Assembly: GCF_040448675.1 (NCBI RefSeq)
Contig: NZ_CP159289.1
Location: 5,315,001 to 5,379,000 of the forward strand
Direction: 5' to 3'
Origin: Dyadobacter sp. 676
GTDB taxonomy: Bacteria; Bacteroidota; Bacteroidia; Cytophagales; Spirosomataceae
Length of the DNA: 64,000 nt
Below, in pieces: positions 42,061 through 50,263 of the stretch (position 1 is the stretch's first letter; each line of letters starts with the position of its first letter). Position numbers and translations under genes: made by a program. The notes under the pieces were generated by a model. That model made no database searches, was not told where the DNA came from, and worked only from the letters and a program-made list of their open reading frames with translations.

Positions 42061-43599
42061 GTGGCTACACCGTCCGAAAAACTGGCAGATTCATTAGAGG
42101 CTCTTCACAAGTTACAGGAGCATAAAACGGTCATACGAACCGGTGAACTTAGTCGAACCCACCGAGAACGGCTACTGAAAAATGGTTTCTTACGGGAAGT
42201 GATCAAAGGTTGGTATATGCCATCCCGGCCAGAAGACGTAGAAGGGGATACTACCGGATGGTACACGTCATTTTGGCACTTTTGCGCTGCCTATCTAAAC
42301 AGTCGTTTTGGCCAAGACTGGATATTGTCTCCCGAGCAGTCTTTGTCAATACATGGAGCTAATCGAAAGGTTCCCCGGCAACTCCTGGTAAGATCGCCAC
42401 TCGCACATAACAACGTGCTCAATCTGCCCTACGATACATCTATTTTTGACTTTCGGTTAGCGTTACCCGCGAAAGGTCAAATGATAGAATTAGAAGGGCT
42501 GAGATTGTATTCCTTGGAATCTGCGCTGATCTCGACTCCCCCTGGTTATTTTACAAGCAGTTCAACGGATGCACGCACGGCATTATCCATGGTTCGGGAT
42601 GGATCAGATTTACTTGCCTTGTTGCTTGATGGCGGGCACAGTGTAGTCGCAGGGCGACTTGCCGGGGCTTTTCGCAATATTGGTAACGGCCGTATTGCCG
42701 ACCAGATTATAGAGACGATGAGAGCTGCTGGCTATGACACCCGTGAGCATGACCCGTTTGAAGATAAATTGTCATCGGTGTTTTCGTTCCGTGAGATTTC
42801 CCCTTACGTTAACCGCGTCAGGCTCATGTGGCATCAAATGCGTGAAACGGTGATTGCCGGCTTTCCAGTTCCGCCTGGCGGTCCGACTGATCCGGACGAA
42901 TATCTGAAAACTGTGGACGATATTTTCGTAACGGATGCTTACCATTCGCTTTCAATCGAAGGATATCACGTTACACCGGAGCTGATTGAAAGGGTTCGTA
43001 AGGGGGAGTGGAATCCTGACAATATTCAGGCCGATTACGATCAGAAGAATGCATTGGCTGCCCGGGGCTACTGGCAAGCGTTTGTAGCGGTAAAGAGTAG
43101 CATCGCTGAGATTTTAAAAGGAGATAATCCCGGCGAAGTTTTGGATAATGACCATCGTGTCTGGTACAGGGAGTTATTTGCACCGAGTGTAACAGCGGGC
43201 TTGTTAAGAGCAAGTGATCTAGCCGGATATCGTAACGGACAGGTCTATATACGAAATTCCATGCACGTACCCCTGAACAGAGATGCCGTCCGCGATACGA
43301 TGCCCCTACTTTTCGATTTGTTGAAAGAAGAAAAGGAGGCGTGCGTAAGAGCGGTGCTTGGACATTTTATCTTTGTTTACATTCATCCTTATATGGACGG
43401 GAACGGAAGGATCGGAAGGTTTTTAATGAATGTAATGCTCGCCTCAGGCGGATATCCCTGGACAATTGTACCGCTCGGGCAGCGGAAGAGCTATATGCAA
43501 GCGCTTGAAAAGGCAAGCGTTAACCAGGATATCACAGAGTTTACTGAATTTATAGCAAAATTGGTTAAGAAGGGATTAAAGGGGGGGCGCGTTACCTGA
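42061..43599 (+). CDS. Fic domain AMPylase-like protein with AbiEi-antitoxin-like N-terminus
   Basis: A 512-residue protein starting at GTG 42061. Residues ~15-200 resemble an AbiEi-type antitoxin/winged helix (VIRTGELSRTHRERLLKNGFLREVIKGWYMPSRP, then a sequence around LSPEQSLSIHG). Residues ~280-500 are a Fic domain: inhibitory motif SLSIEG (S296-x-x-x-E300-G) and active site HPYMDGNGRIGR (His442), both complete. It would transfer AMP to a target, held inactive by the intramolecular Glu. It lies between two serine recombinases, in sequence of lower GC. Whether it acts as self-contained toxin-antitoxin or in phage defence is inference. Confidence 0.88.
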   Translation: MATPSEKLADSLEALHKLQEHKTVIRTGELSRTHRERLLKNGFLREVIKGWYMPSRPEDVEGDTTGWYTSFWHFCAAYLNSRFGQDWILSPEQSLSIHGANRKVPRQLLVRSPLAHNNVLNLPYDTSIFDFRLALPAKGQMIELEGLRLYSLESALISTPPGYFTSSSTDARTALSMVRDGSDLLALLLDGGHSVVAGRLAGAFRNIGNGRIADQIIETMRAAGYDTREHDPFEDKLSSVFSFREISPYVNRVRLMWHQMRETVIAGFPVPPGGPTDPDEYLKTVDDIFVTDAYHSLSIEGYHVTPELIERVRKGEWNPDNIQADYDQKNALAARGYWQAFVAVKSSIAEILKGDNPGEVLDNDHRVWYRELFAPSVTAGLLRASDLAGYRNGQVYIRNSMHVPLNRDAVRDTMPLLFDLLKEEKEACVRAVLGHFIFVYIHPYMDGNGRIGRFLMNVMLASGGYPWTIVPLGQRKSYMQALEKASVNQDITEFTEFIAKLVKKGLKGGRVT

Positions 43600-43755
43600 A
43601 ATACCTCTTGGCTCTCATGAGTAACAAATAAATGTAATGGAGGTGCTCGCGCAACAGTTCTGTGTTATGCTAATGTTAGCAACAAATTGACATTGCGCTG
43701 TACCTGACATATAGGGGAACTTGACTTAAGTTGGCTTAAAAGACAGCTATGCTCA

Positions 43756-45207
43756 TTACCGCAACGGTAGCTGATCTTTGAAAATGTAAAAAATGTGGGG
43801 CGTTCGGTAACTACCTTTTTCATAGTAAAGCTGGTTACCAAATATCATCCGGACAATCTGGTGTTTTGCAGGCGTAGCAGCCAATTCATATAAATGTCGC
43901 ATGTGAAGAGACTTGCGCAAGTGCAGCTTGAAATTCCTGGTGATTTCGCTTTGAGTCTGACTCAAATTGTCGATATTTTCCCTTAGCACTTGGCGCTGGG
44001 TATTTAACTCTGAATGCCATCGAGAATATGTCTCATGCGAAATCTGGTTATTAATCCATTTTTCCTCGATACTGTAAAGCTTTTTCTTCACGGCTTCATA
44101 GTCGGATGTCTTGATTTTAAGCAATTGACGGTCTGCATTCAACTTTCTCTCAAACATCTCAACCGAGGTCTTTTCAATGGCCCTGATCACTTCGGGAGTC
44201 AAATCCAATTGAGTGAGCAGCTTTTGAAATTGGTCATGAGCTTTGATAGCCGAGATATTGTTATGGCCTCGTATTTTGCATTTGTAGTAAAAATAGTAAT
44301 TGCCAGCTTTTCCCCTTGAAGCTGCGCCGGTCAGATATAACCCGCAGTGGCATTTTAGAACACCTCGCAACGGCAAGTCATCTGAAAGCTGAACATGCGG
44401 TCGCAATGGTTTAAACCGGTCCTGGACTTGCTGCCAGGTGATATCATCGATGATCGGTTGGTGGATTCCTTTGACGAGCTCATCGGGGTGTTCTCGGTAG
44501 GCTTTAACGCGGAGCAGACCACAGTAAACAGGGTTTTGCAGTATCCTGTGAATCGCGCTGTTACCTTGTAGTTTAAATCCAAGTTGGGTTATTTCTTTTC
44601 TGATCAAATAAATAGGAACGTTCATTAGAAACTGTCGGTAAATGAACTTGACAATCTCGCTAGACTCCGTGTCGGGAACTATGATCGGCTTTCTGTTTTC
44701 ATCCCTTTCGTTTCTGTACCCAAACGGGGCGGCCCCCAAGTAACGACCATACTTTTTCTTTGCGGTGTATATGCCCAGATTGATTCTAACTTTATTGCGT
44801 ATGATTTCGTCTTCACCTTTGAGCAGCATAAGGCCCGCGTAGAAAAAGCTGCCTGGGTCGTCGGCATCAAAAGTAACGCCCTCGGACACGCTGACGACCT
44901 TTATGGCAAATTGACGTTGCAATTTCTTAATGGCGAGGATGGCTTCACCCGCATCCCGGCTGAATCTGTCAAACGCGAATACGAGAAGATGATCGACTGT
45001 CCGGTAATGCTGCTCAATAAAACGGTACAGTCTTTTAAAGTCGGGTCTGTCGAAGTTGCGAGCGCTGAAACCCACGTCCTTGAATACATCGACGATTTCC
45101 ACCTCATTTCTCTCACACCAGCTTTGGACCATCATTTGCTGACCGGCGATGCTGTGGTTGCTCTGACGATCGTTGGATATTCTCAGATATGCTATTCCTC
45201 TTTTCAT
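43756..45207 (-). CDS. Serine recombinase (resolvase N-terminus, recombinase domain, zinc ribbon)
   Basis: A 483-residue intact recombinase. MKRGIAYLRISNDRQSNHS has the nucleophile Ser11; FAFDRFSRDAGEA carries the conserved Arg. The Recombinase domain (APFGYRNERDENRKPIIV), zinc ribbon (VLKCHCGLYLTGAASRGKAGNYYFYYKC) and coiled coil follow, ending LYYEKGSYRTP plus a short tail. It is a paralogue of the broken recombinase at 40.2-41.7 kb. The two may act as a pair on the same element, bracketing the Fic gene. Confidence 0.92.
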   Translation of the reverse strand: MKRGIAYLRISNDRQSNHSIAGQQMMVQSWCERNEVEIVDVFKDVGFSARNFDRPDFKRLYRFIEQHYRTVDHLLVFAFDRFSRDAGEAILAIKKLQRQFAIKVVSVSEGVTFDADDPGSFFYAGLMLLKGEDEIIRNKVRINLGIYTAKKKYGRYLGAAPFGYRNERDENRKPIIVPDTESSEIVKFIYRQFLMNVPIYLIRKEITQLGFKLQGNSAIHRILQNPVYCGLLRVKAYREHPDELVKGIHQPIIDDITWQQVQDRFKPLRPHVQLSDDLPLRGVLKCHCGLYLTGAASRGKAGNYYFYYKCKIRGHNNISAIKAHDQFQKLLTQLDLTPEVIRAIEKTSVEMFERKLNADRQLLKIKTSDYEAVKKKLYSIEEKWINNQISHETYSRWHSELNTQRQVLRENIDNLSQTQSEITRNFKLHLRKSLHMRHLYELAATPAKHQIVRMIFGNQLYYEKGSYRTPHIFYIFKDQLPLR

Positions 45208-45316
45208 GATTCACTTTTTTAAAGAAAGATTCAACCAATGTCGAGGCAATCAAATTTACAAATGCTTCCTCCGTTTCCTGGTTTCTTCGCTGCTGTGCCT
45301 TTTCCAGTTTCTCCAT
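45113..45316 (-). CDS. Possible small protein upstream of the recombinase
   Basis: A 67-residue frame reading MEKLEKAQQRRNQETEEAFVNLIASTLVESFFKK, a plausible charged helix, before overlapping the recombinase start by 95 nt in another frame. Such short helical proteins often precede recombinases. The overlap makes the natural end uncertain, and there is no other support. Confidence 0.3.
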   Translation of the reverse strand: MEKLEKAQQRRNQETEEAFVNLIASTLVESFFKKVNHEKRNSISENIQRSSEQPQHRRSANDGPKLV

Positions 45317-45985
45317 TTCTCCTCATTTATACTTCAGACCAGGTAGTCGCTGCGAATAGTGAAATCTCCACACGTTCAATGACGATCAAGTTTGTGAAAT
45401 GTATTCGTACGGTGATATTTGACCACTCGACGAGTGGCCTGCCTCAGGTGAATTTAGTCAACTACAGTTTATTTGACCTGTCCACAATGCATTTTGGGTG
45501 GGATGGTGTAAGGGTTCAAGCAATCTCTACAGGTTGTCCAATTTCTCGGCATCTTAGTCAAAGTGCAAAAAGGGGTAAGGGAACCGCTTGTCAGGCCTAT
45601 TCTTGCAGAAACCGCTGCTTTCGTTTTCTGTGTCGGCGACCTTAACAGAGTGACTTGTACGATCGAATTACGGTCCTCTGTGTCGAATCGGACGGCCGAA
45701 GCCGTCCGATTTGTTTACTGGTGATTGCAATATTAAATGGGGCTAATCGGAACGAGGACATGACTGTTCTGATAATTCTGTCCAATTAGTTAAGGGGCCA
45801 AGAAACAGGCGGATCTGCCCGGAAAGAAGGCGTTGAAGCTCCCGAGGATAAAATCAAGTCCGGGACAGGCTGTTGGCATCAATGAAGAGCAGACAATTGT
45901 ATAGCTGCTTTTTTTTTATACCTAACAGTGATTTCCGTCATCTCCGAAATAGACAGGTGTAGGGGAGTGGAAACAGAAAAATGTT
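45317..45985. other. Stretch without recognisable gene
   Basis: About 670 nt with only short frames that match nothing I know in either strand, plus the terminator-like hairpin at 45686-45712. It is probably remnant sequence between the recombinase and the degraded exporter gene. Confidence 0.5.
45686..45714. terminator. Strong hairpin, bidirectional terminator
   Basis: An 11-bp perfect stem (45686-45696 with 45701-45711, GGACGGC/GCCGTCC core) with a CGAA tetraloop, flanked by A and T residues on the two sides. No intact gene ends close to it, so it may be left from a deleted gene. Confidence 0.65.
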
Positions 45986-45988
45986 CTA

Positions 45989-46283
45989 GTGGCACTTGTT
46001 TTCGAGCAAATATCTTTTTCAGCACGTTCGCAGTTGAAACGGCAGCTTATTGCCGGGCAGGAATTTCAGACAATAGGGCCGGCCGGCGGGGCGGTGGCCG
46101 GGATACTATCGATTCGGCAGACTAATCTCGGGAAAATCAGGGCCGGGCAAAAATGTGTTAATCAAATTGGAAGGTTTTCCTTACAGAGAGTATGGAGTGC
46201 CGGAAGGCCGACTCACTAAGGTGTCCGCCACGCCGAAGGACAGCACATATTTGGGAAGCGTTGAACTTCCACGGAAACTCAAT
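45989..46283 (+). pseudogene. Remnant of an HlyD-family secretion (membrane fusion) protein
   Basis: The reading GQEFQTIGPAGGAVAGILS...NLGKIRAGQK continues, after a one-base shift near 46152, as VLIKLEGFPYREYGVPEGRLTKVS and ends near VELPRKL. This is the lipoyl/beta-barrel part of HlyD-type adaptors of peptide ABC exporters (the 'ikLe.yPyreyG.v.G.v..is' block). Both ends are lost and no ABC partner remains. It is clearly decayed. Confidence 0.65.
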
Positions 46284-46522
46284 TATCACCTTACTTTGGT
46301 CCCAGGTATTCCGGGACCTTCGTTTTTCAATGCTGTCGCCGAGGCGCTTGTTTCCAGGTATCAATTGCACCGGCCATTTCCCGTTTCGGAGAGCAATGCC
46401 AAGCATTTGCAGAAATTTCCCGAGACTTGTCGATCGCATGCCTCCAACCTAATTCGAAAGGTAAGTTCTGTTCCGGCACAATCATTTTAGCTAACAAAGC
46501 CCTGAAAAAATGTTAGATCAAA

Positions 46523-47879
46523 ATGGCAACCGATATGCAGAAAAGAAAGCAGGTGATCGTAATTGGAGGAGGCCTTGCCGGACTTAGCACGGCTGTACAT
46601 CTTTGTGAGAACGGTGCAGCAGTCCAGCTGTTTGAAGCCAGGGCCTGCCTTGGGGGGGCGGACGAGCTCATGGAATGAGGGTGGTATGATGGTCGAGTCC
46701 GGCCTACACAGATACCTGGGCTTTTATAAAGAAATGCCTGCCTTGCTCAAAAGAGCCGGAATTGATATTGATAAGCTGTTTTACTGGGAGGATGAAATTA
46801 TTATCCGGCTCAAAGGAGGCATCTGTGGCACCTTCGGATTGGCACCGCTTTTTAGTCCCTTCCGAACTTTAAAGAGCATTTTCGGCAATTCCCATATATT
46901 TTCTTCACGCCAGAAATTGCTAATCCTTCGCTTCTTCGTTTCCGGTTTGTGGAAAACCGCCCGCCAGCCAACAGTGATGGATGGACTGACGATACTGGAA
47001 TATGCGCAGCAAAAACGCTTGCCTGAGGATATTGTGACGAAACTTCTGACGCCACTCTCTGCGGGTCTGTTCTTTTTGCAGCCAGATAAGTATTCAGCGT
47101 TTGTTTTCTTTGGTCTGTTTCTGCCATTCCTGCACCGCTCCTACCGGAATCGAGTCGGTGCCTTCAACGGCGGAATGACGGAGGTAATGGCCGCACCAAT
47201 CGGAGAGTATATTCAAAAACTGGGTGGTGAGATCTTCCTGTCTTCCCCTGTCGATGAACTTGTCATTAAGGACGGTCAAGCAACCGGTGTGATCGTGGCT
47301 GGCCGGCGGTATGATGCTGACAGTGTGGTTTTGGCTACATCTCTGGCCCCGGCACAAAGGTTGCTCGCAGATCTGGTACCCCATTATCCTTCTTTTTCTA
47401 CAATGCTGAAACTGCAAACGATGCCTTCTGTCACCATTCAAATTGAGCTTTCTCAGAGATGCATGCCAAAGGACAGGACCACCTTTGCGCCACAGACCTG
47501 CCTTGCAAGCTTTTCTGAACAAGCCGGCAGCACGTTTAAAGCGTCAAAAGGACGCCTATCAATTATCTTGACACCACCTGAACAGTTTGTCAATTTGGAC
47601 AAAGAAACCATTTTGCAGCGGGTCACTGCCGATCTTGAAGCGATTGACATCCATATTAGGAATACCATCCTAGATTCACGGATAGTCATTGAGGCCGAAG
47701 ATTTTTATGCGTTAGTGCCCGGTGCCGAAGCACTGAAACCCGAACAACGAACAGCGGTGAAAGGACTTGTCCTCGCCGGAGATTACACCAGACAGCGTTA
47801 CTTGGCTACCATGGAAGGGGCGGTGTATTCCGGGAAACAGGCCGCGCACATCATCCTAGACCAAGACCGGAATACATGA
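46523..47879 (+). pseudogene. FAD-dependent carotenoid-desaturase/HpnE-like oxidoreductase, frameshifted at G7
   Basis: A 451-residue flavoprotein. It starts MATDMQKRKQVIVIGGG (ATG 46535 is also possible) with dinucleotide motif VIVIGGGLAGLSTAVHLCENG. At 46652-46658 a run of seven G is one too long; with six it reads ACLGGRTSSWNEGGMMVESGLHRYLGFY, then stays open to the end. The C-terminal flavin motif GLVLAGDYTRQRYLATMEGAVYSG is typical of plant-type phytoene/zeta-carotene desaturases and hydroxysqualene dehydroxylases. No carotenoid or hopanoid partners adjoin. The following membrane protein overlaps by 4 nt. Confidence 0.83.
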
Positions 47880-48265
47880 AACCTAAAAAATCGACAAAGG
47901 CAACTATGCGGCGCCTATTCTTCATCCAGGGCTGCTATTATATCGGGTCAGGTATCTGGCCTGTAATACACATAGAGAGTTTTATGTGGGTGACCGGGGA
48001 AAAAACGGACCTTTGGCTCGTAAAAATGGTTGGACTGCTGTCTTGCTCGATTGGTGTCACCTTACTTGCAGCAACGCAGTCTCCCGGTCGCGTTGCCACG
48101 GTACTTGCGGCAGGCTCGGCGCTTGCTTTTGCGGCCATCGACATATATTATACCGCAACAGGTGTTATCTCGAAGATCTATTTGGCGGACTCCCTGGTTC
48201 AGCTTGTACTTCTTGCCATTCTGATTGTGGTGACACAAAAAGGAAAGGTCAATAGAACGAAGTAA
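47876..48265 (+). CDS. Small membrane protein coupled to the flavoprotein
   Basis: A 129-residue protein with about four helices (LFFIQGCYYIGSGIWPVIHI, WLVKMVGLLSCSIGVTLLAA, ATVLAAGSALAFAAIDIYYTA, ADSLVQLVLLAILIVVT). The start overlaps the stop of the preceding gene (ATGA), so the two are coupled. I do not recognise the family; a role beside the oxidoreductase is likely only from this overlap. Confidence 0.75.
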   Translation: MKPKKSTKATMRRLFFIQGCYYIGSGIWPVIHIESFMWVTGEKTDLWLVKMVGLLSCSIGVTLLAATQSPGRVATVLAAGSALAFAAIDIYYTATGVISKIYLADSLVQLVLLAILIVVTQKGKVNRTK

Positions 48266-48531
48266 GCTTAGGGATATGCTCATTGTGCAATGTGAATTAT
48301 CTGATGTTCTACTGCAAGGTTACACTTCAACGGGCATTCGACATGCCTTTCCTTGCTTAGTCCAATCTTTCCCGAAGTTGACTGTTTTGATCAAAGACCG
48401 TTATGAACTGGTGCCTTTCCGGCAAGCGCGAAGCCATCACGTTTGCTGACATCGGTTGAGGCATAAAATTTGTGCATCAAGCCAAGATCGCTAATTCGAC
48501 CAGCCCCCACGAGACGGTGAACATCCAGACT

Positions 48532-48729
48532 ATGAAGATAGCTACGTATAACATCAACGGGGTTAACGGAAGGCTTCCGGTATTGCTAAGATGGTTGCAA
48601 CAGGCCAGGCCTGATATAGTCTGTCTGCAGGAATTGAAGGCTGTTCACGACAAATTTCCCGTCAGACACATTGAGCGGCTTGGCTATGAAGCGCTATGGA
48701 TCGGGCAAAAAAGCTGGAACGGTGTCGCC
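48532..48729 (+). pseudogene. xth: Exodeoxyribonuclease III, 5' fragment only
   Basis: From MKIATYNINGVNGRLPVLL through RPDIVCLQELKAVHDKFP to IGQKSWNGVA, the first ~66 residues match exonuclease III/AP endonuclease (the LQE Glu is a metal ligand). The remaining ~190 residues, including the His and Asp catalytic residues, are missing. At about 48,729 the sequence changes into a subtilase, so this is a recombination or deletion junction. Confidence 0.8.
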
Positions 48730-49920
48730 TTTCCTGCCAGCCATGCTAAATAATATCGCGGTCGGCGCCATACAAAACACTGGCGCCATATAGGACTACA
48801 GCGGAAAAAGGGTCACCTATGGCCTGCTGGCGCCATCCGGCTCACCTGATGACGGTGGCAACGTAATGACGACTGATCGGATGTCAACTGCGGGCTACGT
48901 ACCAAGCAATTACTTCGCAAATTTCGGCGGCACATCTGCTGCGCGTCCGCAGGTTGCCGGGGTAGCCGCATTGACGCTTTCTGTTAATCCTACGCCAACA
49001 GAAGTCCAGGTAAGAACGAAATTGCAACAAACAGCCATCGACATGGGACCGGGCGGTTTCGACAATTCCTTTGGCTACGGCCGAGTAAATGCGCTTGCAG
49101 CTGTTCAGTCTTCGTTGCCTACATCCTTCGTCTCCGGACCATCCGTGGTATGCCCTTCAGCGAGCTATTCCGTAACGAATATGCTTGCTGGGGCTACAGT
49201 AACCTGGTCGAGCAGCAATACCAGTATCCTTACCATCAATGCCCCTACAGCTGCAGCCACGCGGGTCGGAGATGGGCAAGCGACTATTACTGCAAACATA
49301 CAATACACTGCCGGTTGTACCCCATTTCGCGTGACCAAGACCGTCAACGTCGGCAAACCGATAATCAGTTTCACCGTCAATGGGCAGCCTTTCACTAACG
49401 GGTAGCTCTGTGCCGGACAGACGCATTATATCGACCTCGTGGGCCATGATCTTATGAATTCTTATTCGTGGTCATTACAGGCAGGGTCTAGTGCAAGTTT
49501 AAGCGGCAATGGCCCAAGCGCATCGTTCTCCGACTATAATATTGCCTGTTCCGGCATTAGTCTCGCTGCATCAAATTCCTGCGGTACAACAAATACAGGG
49601 CTATCCATCTGCACCAAGAACTGCTTTATGGCAGCTTACACCGTTTACCTAATCCGGCAAAGGATTATTTGAACATTACCTTTGAAGACACAAAAACACT
49701 GGCAGCCCTGCCAGAACAGATCATCCTTTACAGCGAGAAGTCTACTGCACCGGCAAGAAGCGTTTTGGTAAAAGGTACTTACAATCAAGGTGCCTTTAAA
49801 AACGGCAATACGATCGAATTGCCGGTTCGGGATTTACCACGCGGCAATTATTTTTTACATGTAGTACCGGGAAAAGATTCCGATCAAAAAACGGACAAAA
49901 TCAGGATAGTGCTCGAATAA
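48730..49920 (+). pseudogene. Subtilisin-like (S8) protease with T9SS tail, truncated and multiply broken
   Basis: Begins inside the catalytic domain: FPASHA, then after a one-base shift at the AAA 48748-48750, NNIAVGAIQNTGA. TAG at 48791 interrupts, then DYSGKRVTYGLLAPSG and FGGTSAARPQVAGVAAL (catalytic Ser) follow. A PKD-like region comes next. TAG at 49403 sits where Gln is expected (NG-stop-LCAGQTHYIDL). One missing C near 49648 shifts YPNPAKDYLNITF, the type IX sorting signal, which then runs to 49920. The catalytic Asp and His lie in the missing 5' half, so the protein cannot work. Confidence 0.82.
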
Positions 49921-49935
49921 GTAAGCGATGTTCTT

Positions 49936-49964
49936 AAAGAGGCGGTTATTCCGCCTCTTTTCCA
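49936..49964 (+). terminator. Terminator of the subtilase remnant
   Basis: A perfect 10-bp stem AAAGAGGCGG (49936-49945) with CCGCCTCTTT (49951-49960), 5-nt loop, followed by TTCC. Confidence 0.85.
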
Positions 49965-50263
49965 TTAAGCTCGCCCGCCGGAACCACATGCAGGACGTTT
50001 GCAGATTGGTTATGCTGACGGCAACCGCCTGCTTTTTGTTTTTATTTCAAATCTACTTGCAATGATAAGTCTATCCATGGCTTTTGCATTCCATATACAA
50101 GTGAAAGTACTGGCCGCTCGGCACTATAAGTTTATTGATGCGGGTAGCCTTATCATTAAAAAAATAAAGCTCCGGGACCTTTTTTGATAATTATCAAAGC
50201 AATTTAGTTTCCGGGAAATGAGATTTGATGGAAAATTTATCCATCAATTAAATGCTCATTTGA
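49965..50263 (+). promoter_or_regulatory. Intergenic leader with FNR-type palindrome (50184-50197)
   Basis: No supported gene; a 62-residue frame at 49999 looks like chance. TTTGATAATTATCAAA (50183-50198) is a perfect 16-bp palindrome and contains TTGAT-AATT-ATCAA, exactly the FNR/ANR box form, centred 73 nt before the lipoprotein start. Confidence 0.5.

Noticed and set aside
45238..45645. 135-codon frame after the second recombinase
   Set aside because: Low-complexity translation, no motif and position in a remnant zone; not supportable as a gene.
49999..50187. 62-codon frame before the lipoprotein gene
   Set aside because: Ends inside the FNR-like palindrome region and has no recognisable pattern.
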